64,000 nucleotides of DNA from CAMLHP01 sp035712285 (GCA_035712285.1 DASTBA010000044.1:1-64000); one strand, 5' to 3'. Positions 15,667 through 24,839 are shown, counted from the first letter of the stretch. The notes: generated by a model from the letters alone, not told the origin. Made by a program: numbers and translations.

Positions 15667-16022
15667 TGCGCCACCGCGCCAAGGGACGGCAGCTCTCGCG
15701 CACGTCCACCCACCGGCGGGCGTTGCTCAACAACATGGCCACGAGCCTGTTCGAGCACGGTCGCGTCATCACGACCGAGGCGAAGGCCAAGGAACTGCGG
15801 CCGTTCGCGGAAAAGCTGATCACTCTCGCGCGGCGGGGTGATCTCCACGCCATGCGCCTGGTGGAGCGGAAGATCAAGGACCGCGCGGTGCGGGAGCGGC
15901 TCTTCAAGGAGATCGGCCCGCGGTTCGCTTCCCGGCCGGGCGGCTACACCCGCATCCTCAAGCTGGGGCACCGCCCGGGCGACGGGGCTGACGTGGCCCG
16001 CATCGAACTGCTGGCGGAGTAG
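15666..16022 (+). CDS. rplQ: Ribosomal protein L17
   Basis: Large-subunit protein near the exit tunnel. The 118 residues start MRHRAKGRQLSRTSTHRRAL and include LFEHGRVITTEAKAKELRPF and GGYTRILKLGHRPGD, all hallmark segments. The ATG shares its A with the rpoA stop (TAATG). It closes the operon and is followed by a strong hairpin terminator at 16066. Confidence 0.97.
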   Translation: MRHRAKGRQLSRTSTHRRALLNNMATSLFEHGRVITTEAKAKELRPFAEKLITLARRGDLHAMRLVERKIKDRAVRERLFKEIGPRFASRPGGYTRILKLGHRPGDGADVARIELLAE

Positions 16023-16065
16023 GACCGCCCCGCGTGCCTCTGGTCCGGAGCAGCCTGGAAAGTCG

Positions 16066-16089
16066 AAAGGGGACCCGAGGGTCCCCTTT
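16066..16089. terminator. Two-way intrinsic terminator between rplQ and rpmB
   Basis: AAAGGGGACCC (16066-16076) pairs with GGGTCCCCTTT (16079-16089); the loop is formed by the central CGAG. T residues follow on the + strand and, by symmetry, on the - strand. It lies between convergent rplQ and rpmB and can serve both. Confidence 0.85.
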
Positions 16090-16117
16090 TTTCTGGCCGG
16101 TCGCGGACAGGCCGCGG

Positions 16118-16309
16118 TCAGACCGCCTTGCGAATCCGGTTGCTCTTGATGCAGCGGGTGCAGACCTGGACTCGCCGGGGCGCGCCATCCACCAGCACCC
16201 GCACGGTCTGGAGATTCGGATACCAGCGCCGCTTGGTGCGGTTGTTCGCGTGGCTGACATTGTTGCCGGTGGCCGGTCCCTTGGCGCAGACAGAACAAAC
16301 GCGTGCCAT
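16118..16309 (-). CDS. rpmB: Ribosomal protein L28, zinc-binding form
   Basis: Large-subunit protein, 63 residues, starting MARVCSVCAKGP and containing GNNVSHANNRTKRRWYPNLQ. The cysteine pairs CSVC and CTRC show the zinc-binding form. The ATG at 16309 is chosen because it gives the family N terminus; an ATG 9 bases upstream is possible. It is a single-gene unit on the minus strand, convergent with the rplQ operon, with its own promoter at 16358-16386. Confidence 0.95.
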   Translation of the reverse strand: MARVCSVCAKGPATGNNVSHANNRTKRRWYPNLQTVRVLVDGAPRRVQVCTRCIKSNRIRKAV

Positions 16310-16357
16310 GGCTTTCACTCTGCTGAATGGTTCAATCCCGATCCTGCCAAGCCATGA

Positions 16358-16386
16358 ATCCTAACCAGCGCACGGGAATCGCGCAA
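16358..16386 (-). promoter_or_regulatory. Promoter of rpmB
   Basis: On the minus strand, TTGCGC (16386-16381) and TAGGAT (16363-16358) are separated by 17 bases. The start site would be near 16351, giving a leader of about 42 bases before the rpmB ATG. Confidence 0.5.
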
Positions 16387-16405
16387 CTTCCTCCTGGACT
16401 ACAAG

Positions 16406-17371
16406 ATGCCTAAGGCGCTCATCACGGGTGTGACGGGTCAGGATGGCTCCTATCTCGCGGAGAACCTGCTCGCCAAGGGGTATGAGGTGGTGGGCATGGT
16501 ACGGCGCACCAGCCACGACAGCTACGAACGGATCGGGCACCTCCTGGACCGGGTGGAGATCGTCGCCGCCGACCTGCTGGACCAGCACTCCCTGACGCAG
16601 GTGCTCCAGGAGACCCGGCCCGACGAGGTGTACAATCTCGCCGCCCAGAGCTACGTGCCCACTTCCTGGACCCAGCCCGTCCTCACCGGCGAATTCACCG
16701 CCCTCGGCGTCACCCGGATTCTCGAGGCGATCCGTCTGGTACACCCGTCGGCCCGCTTCTACCAGGCCAGCAGCTCGGAGATGTTCGGCCGCGTGCGGGA
16801 GACGCCGCAGAGCGAGCTGACGCCGTTCTACCCGCGCTCGCCCTACGGCGTGGCCAAGGCGTACGGGCACTGGATCACGGTCAACTACCGCGAGAGCTAC
16901 GGACTCTTCGCGGTGAGCGGCATCCTGTTCAATCACGAGTCGCCACGGCGCGGCATCGAGTTCGTCACCCGGAAGGTGACCGACGGGGTGGCACGCATCA
17001 AGCTCGGCCTTGCCCGGGAGCTGCGGCTCGGCAACCTCGACGCCCGGCGGGACTGGGGTTTCGCCGGGGACTACGTCGAGGCGATGTGGCGCATGCTGCA
17101 GCAACCGGCGGCGCAGGATTACGTCATCGGTACCGGAACCACGCACAGCGTGCGCGAACTGGTCGAGGCGGCGTTCCGGCACGCGGGCCTCGACTGGAAC
17201 AGGCATGTGGTGGTGGATCCGCGGTTCATCCGGCCGGCCGAGGTGGACCTCCTGCAGGCGGACCCGCGGAAGGCCCGGGCGGAGCTTGGCTGGACTCCCA
17301 AGGTGACCTTCGAGGAGCTGGTGGCGATGATGGTGGACGCCGATATCGAGCGCCTTTCCCGGGCGCGCTGA
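16406..17371 (+). CDS. gmd: GDP-mannose 4,6-dehydratase
   Basis: Converts GDP-D-mannose to GDP-4-keto-6-deoxy-D-mannose, the entry to GDP-rhamnose, GDP-fucose and relatives. The 321-residue short-chain dehydrogenase has the NADP loop TGVTGQDGSYL (7-17), YNLAAQSYV, the SSSEMFG segment with E125, and the catalytic Y147-x3-K151 in SPYGVAK. The ILFNHESPRRG motif is specific to Gmd. It starts the nucleotide-sugar block and is followed after 4 bases by its likely partner reductase. Confidence 0.93.
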   Translation: MPKALITGVTGQDGSYLAENLLAKGYEVVGMVRRTSHDSYERIGHLLDRVEIVAADLLDQHSLTQVLQETRPDEVYNLAAQSYVPTSWTQPVLTGEFTALGVTRILEAIRLVHPSARFYQASSSEMFGRVRETPQSELTPFYPRSPYGVAKAYGHWITVNYRESYGLFAVSGILFNHESPRRGIEFVTRKVTDGVARIKLGLARELRLGNLDARRDWGFAGDYVEAMWRMLQQPAAQDYVIGTGTTHSVRELVEAAFRHAGLDWNRHVVVDPRFIRPAEVDLLQADPRKARAELGWTPKVTFEELVAMMVDADIERLSRAR

Positions 17372-17375
17372 GCCG

Positions 17376-18329
17376 ATGCGCGTTCTCGTCACCGGGGCAG
17401 ACGGATTCGCGGGACGGTACCTCGTGCGGAGCCTGGTGGCCGGCGGCCACCGGGTGACGGCGGCGGTACGGCCTGGCGGTGAGCCGGCCAGCCGGTGGCT
17501 CACGCGCAGTGAGGCAGAGCAGGTGACGGAGGCCGAATTGCAGCTTGAATCGGCCGAGTCGGGCGCAGCGCTGGTCAGCCAGCCGCACGACGCGGTGGTG
17601 CACCTTGCCGCCGTGGCCTCGGGTGCCGAGGCGCGGCAGGATCCGGGACACGCGTGGGTGGTGAACGCCGCGGGCACGGCCCGGCTTCTGGAGGGGCTCG
17701 GGCAGCGCCGGGTGGCCGGGACCGCAGATCCGCTCGTGCTGCTGGTCTCGACCGGCGAGGTCTATGGCGCCGGCTCGGGACGGCCACGGCTCGAGACCGA
17801 TGCGGTGCTCCCGGTGTCGCCCTATGCGGCGAGCAAGGCGGGCGCCGAGGTCGCCGCCGCGGAAGTTGCCCGGCGAACGGGGCTTCGCGTGATCGTTGCG
17901 CGCGCCTTCCAGCACACCGGGCCCGGACAGGCGCCGATCTATGTGGTACCGGCGCTGGCCCGTCGCCTGGCGGAGGCACGTGCCAGCGGCGCCAACCGCG
18001 TGCCGGTTGGCAATCTTGCCCCGGTGCGGGACATCAGCGACGTGCGGGACGTCGTGGCGGCGTACATCGCCCTGCTGGCGCGTGGCGTGCCCGGGGCGGT
18101 CTACAACGTGTGCCGTGGCGAGGGACTGTCGCTCGCCGAGCTCTTCCGCAAGCTTTCGGCAATCATCGGGGTGGACGCGGAGCCGGAGACGGATCCGGCG
18201 CTCACCCGCCGTGCCGACATCGTTCACCTGGTGGGTGACAACTCCCGGCTCCGGGCCGACACCGGGTGGGCCCCGGCGCTGAGTCTGGACCAGACCCTTC
18301 GAGACGTCGTGGATGCCCAAGCGCACTGA
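17376..18329 (+). CDS. rmd: GDP-4-keto-6-deoxy-D-mannose reductase (Rmd-like)
   Basis: NAD(P)-dependent sugar-nucleotide reductase, 317 residues. TGADGFAGRYL near residue 6 is the cofactor loop, STGEVYG holds the serine region, and Y150-x3-K154 is the catalytic pair. Its position directly after gmd indicates that it reduces the Gmd product to GDP-D-rhamnose or a related 6-deoxyhexose. A GDP-fucose synthase (epimerase plus reductase) is an alternative, but the sequence looks more like Rmd. The last 17 bases overlap the carB start. Confidence 0.8.
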   Translation: MRVLVTGADGFAGRYLVRSLVAGGHRVTAAVRPGGEPASRWLTRSEAEQVTEAELQLESAESGAALVSQPHDAVVHLAAVASGAEARQDPGHAWVVNAAGTARLLEGLGQRRVAGTADPLVLLVSTGEVYGAGSGRPRLETDAVLPVSPYAASKAGAEVAAAEVARRTGLRVIVARAFQHTGPGQAPIYVVPALARRLAEARASGANRVPVGNLAPVRDISDVRDVVAAYIALLARGVPGAVYNVCRGEGLSLAELFRKLSAIIGVDAEPETDPALTRRADIVHLVGDNSRLRADTGWAPALSLDQTLRDVVDAQAH

Positions 18330-21300
18330 CCTGAAGAGCATTCTCCTGATCGGCTCCGGCCCCATCGTGATCGGGCAGGGCGCCGAATTCGATTATTCCG
18401 GCACCCAGGCGGTGCGGGCCCTCAAGGAAGAGGGCTACCGCGTGATCCTGGTGAATTCGAATCCGGCCACGATCATGACCGACCCCGAACTGGCGGACCG
18501 GACCTACATCGAGCCGGTGACGCCCGAGTGGGTGGCCAAGGTGATCGAGCGGGAGCGCCCGGACGCCCTGCTGCCCACCATGGGCGGCCAGACGGCGCTC
18601 AACTGCGCCATGGCGCTGCACCAGGACGGGGTGCTGGAGCGGTTCGGCGTCGAGCTCATCGGCGCCAACGAACGGGCCATCCGGATCGGCGAGGATCGGG
18701 ACGAATTCGCGGCCGCCATGCGGCGCATCGGCCTCGCGACGCCGGAAGGCCGGACGGTGCGGAGCGTCGAAGAGGCGCGCGAGGCCGTCGCGGCCACCGG
18801 GTATCCGGCCATCATCCGGCCCTCGTTCACGCTGGGCGGTTCCGGCGGCGGGATCGCGTACAACCCCGACGAATTCGAGACCATGGTGCGGCGGGGGCTG
18901 GATCTCTCCCCCGTGGGTTCCGTGCTGATCGAGCGCAGCATCATCGGCTGGAAGGAATACGAGCTGGAGGTGATGCGGGACGGCCGGGACAACGTCGTGA
19001 TCGTCTGCTCGATCGAGAACCTGGACCCGATGGGCGTGCACACCGGGGACTCGATCACGGTGGCGCCGGCGATGACGCTCTCGGACCGGGAGTACCAGCG
19101 GATGCGGGACGCGTCCATCGCGATCATCCGCGAGGTGGGCGTGGCCGCCGGCGGCTGCAACATCCAGTTCGCCGTGAATCCGGCCGACGGAGAGCAGCTG
19201 GTCATCGAAATGAACCCGCGGGTCTCGCGCAGCAGCGCCCTGGCGTCCAAGGCCACCGGCTTTCCCATCGCGCGCATCGGCGCCAAGGTGGCCGTGGGCT
19301 ATACGCTGGACGAGCTCCCCAATGACATCACGCGCACCACGCCGGCCTCGTTCGAGCCGGTGCTGGACTACGTGGTGGTGAAGGTGCCCCGGTTCAACTT
19401 CGAGAAGTTCCCCGCGGCGGACCCGTCACTCACCACGCAGATGAAGGCGGTGGGCGAGGTGATGGCCATCGGCCGCACGTTCAAGGAGGCGTTCCAGAAG
19501 GCGCTGCGCGGACTGGAGACCGACCGTCCGGGCTGGAGCGCCGCCGGCCTGCCCGGTGACGACCGCCTCACCGACGACAGCCGCGAGGCGGTGCTTGCGG
19601 CAATCCGGAAGCCCACGCCGGAGCGGATCTTCCAGCTCAAGCGGGCGTTCGATCTCGGCGTGCCGGTGACCGAGATCGCCGAGCGCACCGGGATCGATCC
19701 CTGGTTCCTGTACCAGATGCAGGAACTGGTGGAGGCGGAGCGCGCCTGGCGGTCCGCGTCATCGGTGGACGATCCGGCGCTCGTCCGCCGCATGAAGCGC
19801 ATGGGCTTCTCCGATCGCCAGCTTGCGATGCTCCGCGGCGAGACCGAGGGCCAGGCACGCGAGCGCCGGCACCGCCTCGGGGTGCGGCCCGCCTACAAGA
19901 CGGTGGATACCTGCGCCGGCGAGTTCCCCTCGGCCACACCATATCTCTACTCCTCCTACGACGAGGAGAACGAATCGGCACCGGCCGGCGACCGCACCGT
20001 GGTGATCCTCGGCTCGGGGCCGAACCGGATCGGGCAGGGGGTGGAGTTCGACTACTGCTGCGTGCGCGCCGCCCTCGCCTTCCGCGAGATGGGCTACCGC
20101 ACCGTGATGGTGAATTCCAATCCCGAGACCGTCTCCACCGATTTCGACATCTCGGATGTGCTGTACTTCGAGCCGCTGACCCTTGAGGACGTGCTCGAGG
20201 TCGTGCAGCTGGAGCAGCCGCTCGGGGTGGTGGTGCAACTGGGCGGCCAGACCCCGCTCCGGCTGGCGCGCGGGCTCGAGGCGGCCGGCGTGAAGATTCT
20301 CGGTACCTCACCCGAGGCCATCGACATCGCCGAGGACCGGGGCCGCTTCGAGAAGGTGGCCCGGGAGCTCGGCGTCGCGCAGCCGCCGGCCGGGATCGCC
20401 TTTTCGGTGGAGGAAGCGACGAAGGTGGCGGAGCGGGTGGGCTTCCCGGTGCTGGTCCGGCCCTCCTACGTGCTGGGCGGGCGCGCCATGGAGATCGTCT
20501 ACGACACGGCCTCGCTCAGCGACTACTTCCAGCGGGCGGCGCGGGTGGCGCCGGAGCATCCGGTGCTGATCGACCGCTTCCTCGAGGACGCGTTCGAGGC
20601 CGATGTGGACGCCATCAGCGACGGCGCCCGCTGCGTGATCGGCGGCGTGATGCAGCACATCGAGGATGCCGGCGTCCACTCGGGCGATTCCGCCTGCGTG
20701 CTGCCGCCGTACCTCCTCACCGAGGCGCAGGTGGCCGAGATGCGGGAGCACACCCGCGCCTTCGCGCTGAAGCTGGGAGTCGTGGGCCTGCTCAACGTGC
20801 AGTACGCCATCAAGGACGGCACCGTCTACGTGCTGGAGGTGAATCCCCGGGCCTCGCGCACGGTGCCGTTCGTCTCCAAGACGACCGGTGTGCCGCTCGC
20901 CAGCCTCGCGGCCGCGGTGGCGGTGGGCCGGACGCTGGACGATCTGGGGCTCTCGGACGATGTGATCCAGCCATACGTCGCCGTGAAGGAGGCGGTGTTC
21001 CCGTTCAACAAGTTCCAGGGCGTGGACCTGGTGCTGGGTCCCGAAATGCGCTCCACCGGCGAAGTCATGGGCATCGCCGACTCGTTCGGGATGGCATTCG
21101 CCAAGGCCCAGGCCAGCGCCGACGGTGCGCTCCCGCTCTCCGGCAGCGTCTTCATCACGGTGAACGATCACGACAAGGACACCGTGGTTCCCATTGCGCG
21201 GCGCTTCCACGGGCTGGGCTTCCGGGTCTTTGCCACCGAGGGTACGGCGCGGCACCTGCGCCACCGCGGTATCCCGGCCCAGCGGGTGCTCAAGGTGCAC

Positions 21301-21567
21301 GAGGGCCGGCCCAACGCGATCGACCTCCTGCTGTCGGGCGAAATCCAGTTGCTCGTCAACACGCCGCTTGGCAAGCTGACCCAGCAGGATGACTACGCCA
21401 TCCGGCGGGCGGCGCTGCAGCACCGGGTGCCCTACACGACGACCCTGTCCGCCGCCTCGGCGGCGTGCGATGCGATCATCGCCCTGCGGAGCCGTGCCGG
21501 CGAGGTACGCTCGGTGCAGGAGTGGCACGAACTCGCACGGGAAATGTCCGCCGAATGGGCCGGATGA
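18313..21567 (+). CDS. carB: Carbamoyl-phosphate synthase large subunit
   Basis: Makes carbamoyl phosphate for pyrimidines and arginine from ammonia supplied by the CarA glutaminase. The full-length 1084-residue protein has two homologous halves. Each opens with a Rossmann-like segment (SILLIGSGPIVIGQGAEFDY and VILGSGPNRIGQGVEFDYCC) and carries an ATP-grasp fold (IRPSFTLGGSGGG and VRPSYVLGGRAM). The C-terminal MGS-like regulatory domain contains FATEGTARHLRHRGI. No carA is in the window. Its placement between sugar-nucleotide genes is unusual; the overlaps with rmd upstream and with the next gene suggest one transcript. Confidence 0.96.
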   Translation: MPKRTDLKSILLIGSGPIVIGQGAEFDYSGTQAVRALKEEGYRVILVNSNPATIMTDPELADRTYIEPVTPEWVAKVIERERPDALLPTMGGQTALNCAMALHQDGVLERFGVELIGANERAIRIGEDRDEFAAAMRRIGLATPEGRTVRSVEEAREAVAATGYPAIIRPSFTLGGSGGGIAYNPDEFETMVRRGLDLSPVGSVLIERSIIGWKEYELEVMRDGRDNVVIVCSIENLDPMGVHTGDSITVAPAMTLSDREYQRMRDASIAIIREVGVAAGGCNIQFAVNPADGEQLVIEMNPRVSRSSALASKATGFPIARIGAKVAVGYTLDELPNDITRTTPASFEPVLDYVVVKVPRFNFEKFPAADPSLTTQMKAVGEVMAIGRTFKEAFQKALRGLETDRPGWSAAGLPGDDRLTDDSREAVLAAIRKPTPERIFQLKRAFDLGVPVTEIAERTGIDPWFLYQMQELVEAERAWRSASSVDDPALVRRMKRMGFSDRQLAMLRGETEGQARERRHRLGVRPAYKTVDTCAGEFPSATPYLYSSYDEENESAPAGDRTVVILGSGPNRIGQGVEFDYCCVRAALAFREMGYRTVMVNSNPETVSTDFDISDVLYFEPLTLEDVLEVVQLEQPLGVVVQLGGQTPLRLARGLEAAGVKILGTSPEAIDIAEDRGRFEKVARELGVAQPPAGIAFSVEEATKVAERVGFPVLVRPSYVLGGRAMEIVYDTASLSDYFQRAARVAPEHPVLIDRFLEDAFEADVDAISDGARCVIGGVMQHIEDAGVHSGDSACVLPPYLLTEAQVAEMREHTRAFALKLGVVGLLNVQYAIKDGTVYVLEVNPRASRTVPFVSKTTGVPLASLAAAVAVGRTLDDLGLSDDVIQPYVAVKEAVFPFNKFQGVDLVLGPEMRSTGEVMGIADSFGMAFAKAQASADGALPLSGSVFITVNDHDKDTVVPIARRFHGLGFRVFATEGTARHLRHRGIPAQRVLKVHEGRPNAIDLLLSGEIQLLVNTPLGKLTQQDDYAIRRAALQHRVPYTTTLSAASAACDAIIALRSRAGEVRSVQEWHELAREMSAEWAG

Positions 21568-21929
21568 CGCGCGCTGGCACCGTGACCGCGGTCGTGGTGA
21601 CGCTGCTGCTGCGGGCGGCGCCCGCCGGCGCGCAAGGGTCCCGATACGGGATCGGCAGCGAGCGGGCCGCGGTCCGGCCCGGCCCGGTGACGACCTTTGC
21701 GGTGAACGGTGTCGGCTCGGCCATCGGCCGGGAGCGCACGCTCTGGTTTGCCCTCGGCGGCGCGGCCCTCGGCGCCGTGGCTTGTACGGCCATCTCGAAC
21801 TACGTGAAGGATTCCGGTAGCGGATTCACCACCTGTACTGCCAGCGGATACGCCGCTTTCGTGGCCGGCGGCGCGCTCACCGGCGTCGTCGTGGCCCTGC
21901 TGACCGACCATCCGGCGTCGGGATCATGA
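21564..21929 (+). CDS. Small exported or membrane protein of unknown function
   Basis: A 121-residue protein that I do not recognise. The N terminus MTRAGTVTAVVVTLLLRAAP plus AGAQG looks like a signal peptide with a cleavage site after AGA. A glycine/alanine-rich hydrophobic segment (WFALGGAALGAVACTAISNY) and a second one near the C terminus (AAFVAGGALTGVVVALL) could span a membrane or pack together. Two cysteines lie between them. It overlaps carB by an ATGA and the next gene by an ATGA, so it belongs to the same transcript. Confidence 0.6.
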   Translation: MTRAGTVTAVVVTLLLRAAPAGAQGSRYGIGSERAAVRPGPVTTFAVNGVGSAIGRERTLWFALGGAALGAVACTAISNYVKDSGSGFTTCTASGYAAFVAGGALTGVVVALLTDHPASGS

Positions 21930-22546
21930 CGGACTCACCCCGAGAGGCACCGGTGCCTGGCGACTACTTCGTGCATGAGTCCAGCTTTGTGGATGCGGGG
22001 GCCCGGATCGGCACCGGCACGAAGATCTGGCATTTCTGCCACGTCATGCCGGGCGCCGTCATCGGCTCCGGTTGCAGCCTGGGCCAGAACGTCGTCGTCA
22101 TGAACGGCACCCGGATCGGCAACAATGTGAAGATCCAGAACAACGTCTCCATCTACGAGGGCGTGGAGCTGGACGACGACGTCTTCTGCGGACCGAGCTG
22201 CGTGTTCACGAACGTCCTCAATCCCCGCAGCCATGTCTCGCGCAAGCATGAGTACTGGCCCACGCGGGTTGGCCGGGGAGCCACCATCGGCGCCAACGCG
22301 ACGGTCGTCTGTGGCGCCACGCTCGGTGAGTACTGCTTTGTGGGGGCCGGCGCCGTGGTCACCGCCGATGTCCCGCCGTTCGCGCTGGTGGTAGGGGTGC
22401 CGGCTCACCAGGTGGGCTGGGTGTGCCGCTGTGGCGAGCGGCTGGCGGTGGCGGCCGGGGCGGCCCAGTGCCCGGCCTGCGGCACCCGGTACCGGGAAGC
22501 CGCCGGGGGGCTTTCCATCGTTGACCCTGAGGTCCGATCCCGATAA
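21926..22546 (+). CDS. wbpD: UDP-2-acetamido-3-amino-2,3-dideoxy-glucuronate N-acetyltransferase
   Basis: A left-handed beta-helix acetyltransferase of the WbpD/WlbB type that acetylates the 3-amino group of the UDP sugar. The 206-residue protein has hexapeptide repeats throughout (IGTGTKIWHFCHVMPGAVIG, IGNNVKIQNNVSIYEG) and FVGAGAVVTADVPPFALVVG near the C terminus. A short C-terminal zinc ribbon (VCRCGERL and CPACG) follows. The three downstream genes encode the other enzymes of the pathway, which supports the assignment over a generic acyltransferase. Start and upstream stop overlap in an ATGA. Confidence 0.85.
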   Translation: MTDSPREAPVPGDYFVHESSFVDAGARIGTGTKIWHFCHVMPGAVIGSGCSLGQNVVVMNGTRIGNNVKIQNNVSIYEGVELDDDVFCGPSCVFTNVLNPRSHVSRKHEYWPTRVGRGATIGANATVVCGATLGEYCFVGAGAVVTADVPPFALVVGVPAHQVGWVCRCGERLAVAAGAAQCPACGTRYREAAGGLSIVDPEVRSR

Positions 22547-22547
22547 T
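22521..22547 (+). promoter_or_regulatory. Possible internal promoter before wbpE
   Basis: TTGACC (22521-22526) and GATAAT (22542-22547) lie at the end of wbpD. The 15-base spacer is short, so support is modest. It precedes the 86-base gap that separates wbpD from wbpE, the largest gap in this block. Confidence 0.3.
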
Positions 22548-22632
22548 TTGCAAGGCTTTAGCAGAGTTGACCGGCGCGTCCGGGCTTGCCGAATCGGCTG
22601 GTGCTGGCGCGCTTTTCATTCGCGGGGACTTC

Positions 22633-23748
22633 GTGAACGTTCCGCTGCTCGACCTGACGGCCCAGCATCGCGCCATCGCGCCGGAAGTGATGGCGGCGGC
22701 GGAGGCCGTGATCCAGCGCCAGGCGTTCATCATGGGTCCGGAAGTGGGTCAGCTGGAGCAGGCCATCGCCGGGCTCTCCCATGTGCAGCATGCGGTGGCG
22801 TGTGCCAGCGGCACCGACGCCCTGTTGCTGCCGCTCAAGGCACTGGATCTGGCGCCGGGGGACGAGGTGATCGTCCCGTCCTTCACCTTCTTCGCGACGG
22901 CCGGTGCGGTGCACAATGCCGGCGGCACGCCGGTATTCGTGGACATCGACCCCGGCACCTTCAACCTCGTGCCGGCAGCAGTCGAGGCGGCCATCACGCC
23001 CCGCACCCGGGCGGTGATCGCGGTACATCTCTACGGCCAGATGGCGGACGTCGGGGCGCTCAGGCAGCTGGCGGACCGGCATGGCATCGCGCTGATCGAG
23101 GATGCCGCCCAGGCCATCGGGGCCCGGCGCCTGGTGGAGGGGACCTGGCGCATGGCCGGGGAGCTGGGGCACGCCGGTACCCTGTCCTTCTTTCCCAGCA
23201 AGAATCTCGGCGGCTGGGGTGACGGTGGCATGATCCTCACCCAGGACGCCGCGCTCGCGGCACGTCTGGGCCGGCTCCGGCTGCACGGCGGGGCCAAGCA
23301 GTACCATCACGACGAGGTGGGGTTCAACAGTCGCCTCGACACACTCCAGGCGGCCATCCTGCTGGTGAAGCTCCGGTACCTGGCGGGCTGGAGCGCGGCC
23401 CGGCGGGACCGGGCTGCGCGATACGACGAGCTGCTGGCCGGTCTCGGTGCCGTGCGGACGCCGGTGGTGGATGGATGTGCCGAGCACATCTTCCATCAAT
23501 ACACGATCCGGGCGGAGCGACGCGACGAGCTCGTGGCGCATCTTCGGGCCGGCGGCATCGGCTGCGCGGTGTACTATCCGGTCGGCCTCCACCTCCAGCC
23601 CTGCTTCCGCGACCTGGGCTATGCGGCCGGCAGCCTGCCCGAGACGGAGCGTGCCATGCGGGACGTCGTGTCGCTGCCGGTCTTCCCGGAGCTGACGGAC
23701 GCGCAGCAGGACGCCGTCGTCCGCGCGATCCGCGCGTTCTATCAGTGA
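22633..23748 (+). CDS. wbpE: DegT/DnrJ/EryC1/StrS aminotransferase, WbpE type
   Basis: PLP enzyme that places the amino group at C3 of the UDP-3-keto-glucuronate sugar. The 371-residue protein starts NVPLLDLTAQHRAI, has VIVPSFTFFATAGAV and EDAAQAIGA, and carries the PLP lysine near residue 189 in FFPSKNLGGWGDGGM. The GTG at 22633 is chosen because it gives the family N terminus; an upstream TTG at 22567 would add 22 unusual residues. It lies between wbpD and wbpB in a tight cluster. Confidence 0.87.
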   Translation: MNVPLLDLTAQHRAIAPEVMAAAEAVIQRQAFIMGPEVGQLEQAIAGLSHVQHAVACASGTDALLLPLKALDLAPGDEVIVPSFTFFATAGAVHNAGGTPVFVDIDPGTFNLVPAAVEAAITPRTRAVIAVHLYGQMADVGALRQLADRHGIALIEDAAQAIGARRLVEGTWRMAGELGHAGTLSFFPSKNLGGWGDGGMILTQDAALAARLGRLRLHGGAKQYHHDEVGFNSRLDTLQAAILLVKLRYLAGWSAARRDRAARYDELLAGLGAVRTPVVDGCAEHIFHQYTIRAERRDELVAHLRAGGIGCAVYYPVGLHLQPCFRDLGYAAGSLPETERAMRDVVSLPVFPELTDAQQDAVVRAIRAFYQ

Positions 23749-23773
23749 ACTCCAGCCGCGAGGCCGTGCGCTG

Positions 23774-24835
23774 ATGTTCGTCACCAAGCCGTCCATCACG
23801 GACCGCCGGATCCGCTTTGCCCTCGTCGGGTGCGGCCGGATCTCCGCCAACCATTTCGAGGCCCTGGCGAAGCATGCGGAGCATGCCGAGCTGGTGGGCG
23901 TGTGCGACATCGACCCGGCGGCGCTTGCCCGGGCGGCGGAGCGGACCGGCGCCCGGCCGTTCGATTCGCTGGACGCGCTGCTGGCGGGGTGTGACGCCGA
24001 CGCCGTGGTGCTCGCCACGCCGAGCGGGCTGCATTCGGCGCAGGCCATCCGGTGCGCCGCCGCCGGGCGTCATGTCGTCACCGAGAAGCCGATGGCCACC
24101 CGCTGGCAGGACGGCAAGCGGATGGTGGAGGCCTGTGACCGCGCCGGGGTGCGTCTGTTCGTCGTGAAGCAGAACCGCCGGAACGCGACGCTCCAGCTGG
24201 TGCGGCGGGCGGTCCAGGCGCAGCGGTTCGGGCGGATCTTCATGGTGAACGTGAACGTGTTCTGGTCCCGCCCGCAGGAGTATTACGACAGCGCGCCCTG
24301 GCGGGGCACGTGGGAGTTCGACGGCGGGGCCTTCATGAACCAGGCGAGCCACTACGTGGACCTGCTCGACTGGCTGATCGGCCCGGTGGAGAGCGTGCAG
24401 GCCTACACCGCCACGCTGGCGCGGCACATCCAGGTGGAGGACACCGGGGTCGTGTCCATCCGGTGGCGCACCGGGGCCCTGGGCTCGATGAACGTCACGA
24501 TGCTGACTTACCCGCGGAATCTCGAGGGGTCCATCACCATCATCGGCGAGCGGGGCACCGTGAAGGTCGGCGGCGTGGCCGTGAACCGGATCGACCACTG
24601 GGAGTTTGCCGACCGCCAGCCGGAGGACGAGCAGGTGGCCCGGGCGAACTACGAGACGACGTCCGTGTACGGCTTCGGCCACCCGGCCTACTACGAGAAC
24701 GTGATCCGGACGCTCCGGGGCGAGGCGCTGCCGGAGACTGACGGTCGCGAGGGGCTCAATTCCCTCGAGATCCTGATAGCCACCTACCTCTCGGCTCGCG
24801 ACGGCAAGCGCGTGGCCCTGCCCCTGGAGTACTGA
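23774..24835 (+). CDS. wbpB: UDP-N-acetylglucosaminuronate 3-dehydrogenase, Gfo/Idh/MocA family
   Basis: Oxidises C3 of UDP-GlcNAc-uronate, preparing it for transamination. The 353-residue protein has an N-terminal Rossmann domain (FALVGCGRISANHFEALAKH), the family EKP motif in VTEKPMA near residue 108, and a C-terminal beta-sheet domain with GGAFMNQASHYVDLLDWLIG. The match to WlbA/WbpB rests on family features and on the surrounding wbpD, wbpE and wbpA genes. It is followed by wbpA after 4 bases. Confidence 0.87.
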   Translation: MFVTKPSITDRRIRFALVGCGRISANHFEALAKHAEHAELVGVCDIDPAALARAAERTGARPFDSLDALLAGCDADAVVLATPSGLHSAQAIRCAAAGRHVVTEKPMATRWQDGKRMVEACDRAGVRLFVVKQNRRNATLQLVRRAVQAQRFGRIFMVNVNVFWSRPQEYYDSAPWRGTWEFDGGAFMNQASHYVDLLDWLIGPVESVQAYTATLARHIQVEDTGVVSIRWRTGALGSMNVTMLTYPRNLEGSITIIGERGTVKVGGVAVNRIDHWEFADRQPEDEQVARANYETTSVYGFGHPAYYENVIRTLRGEALPETDGREGLNSLEILIATYLSARDGKRVALPLEY

Positions 24836-24839
24836 TTCG

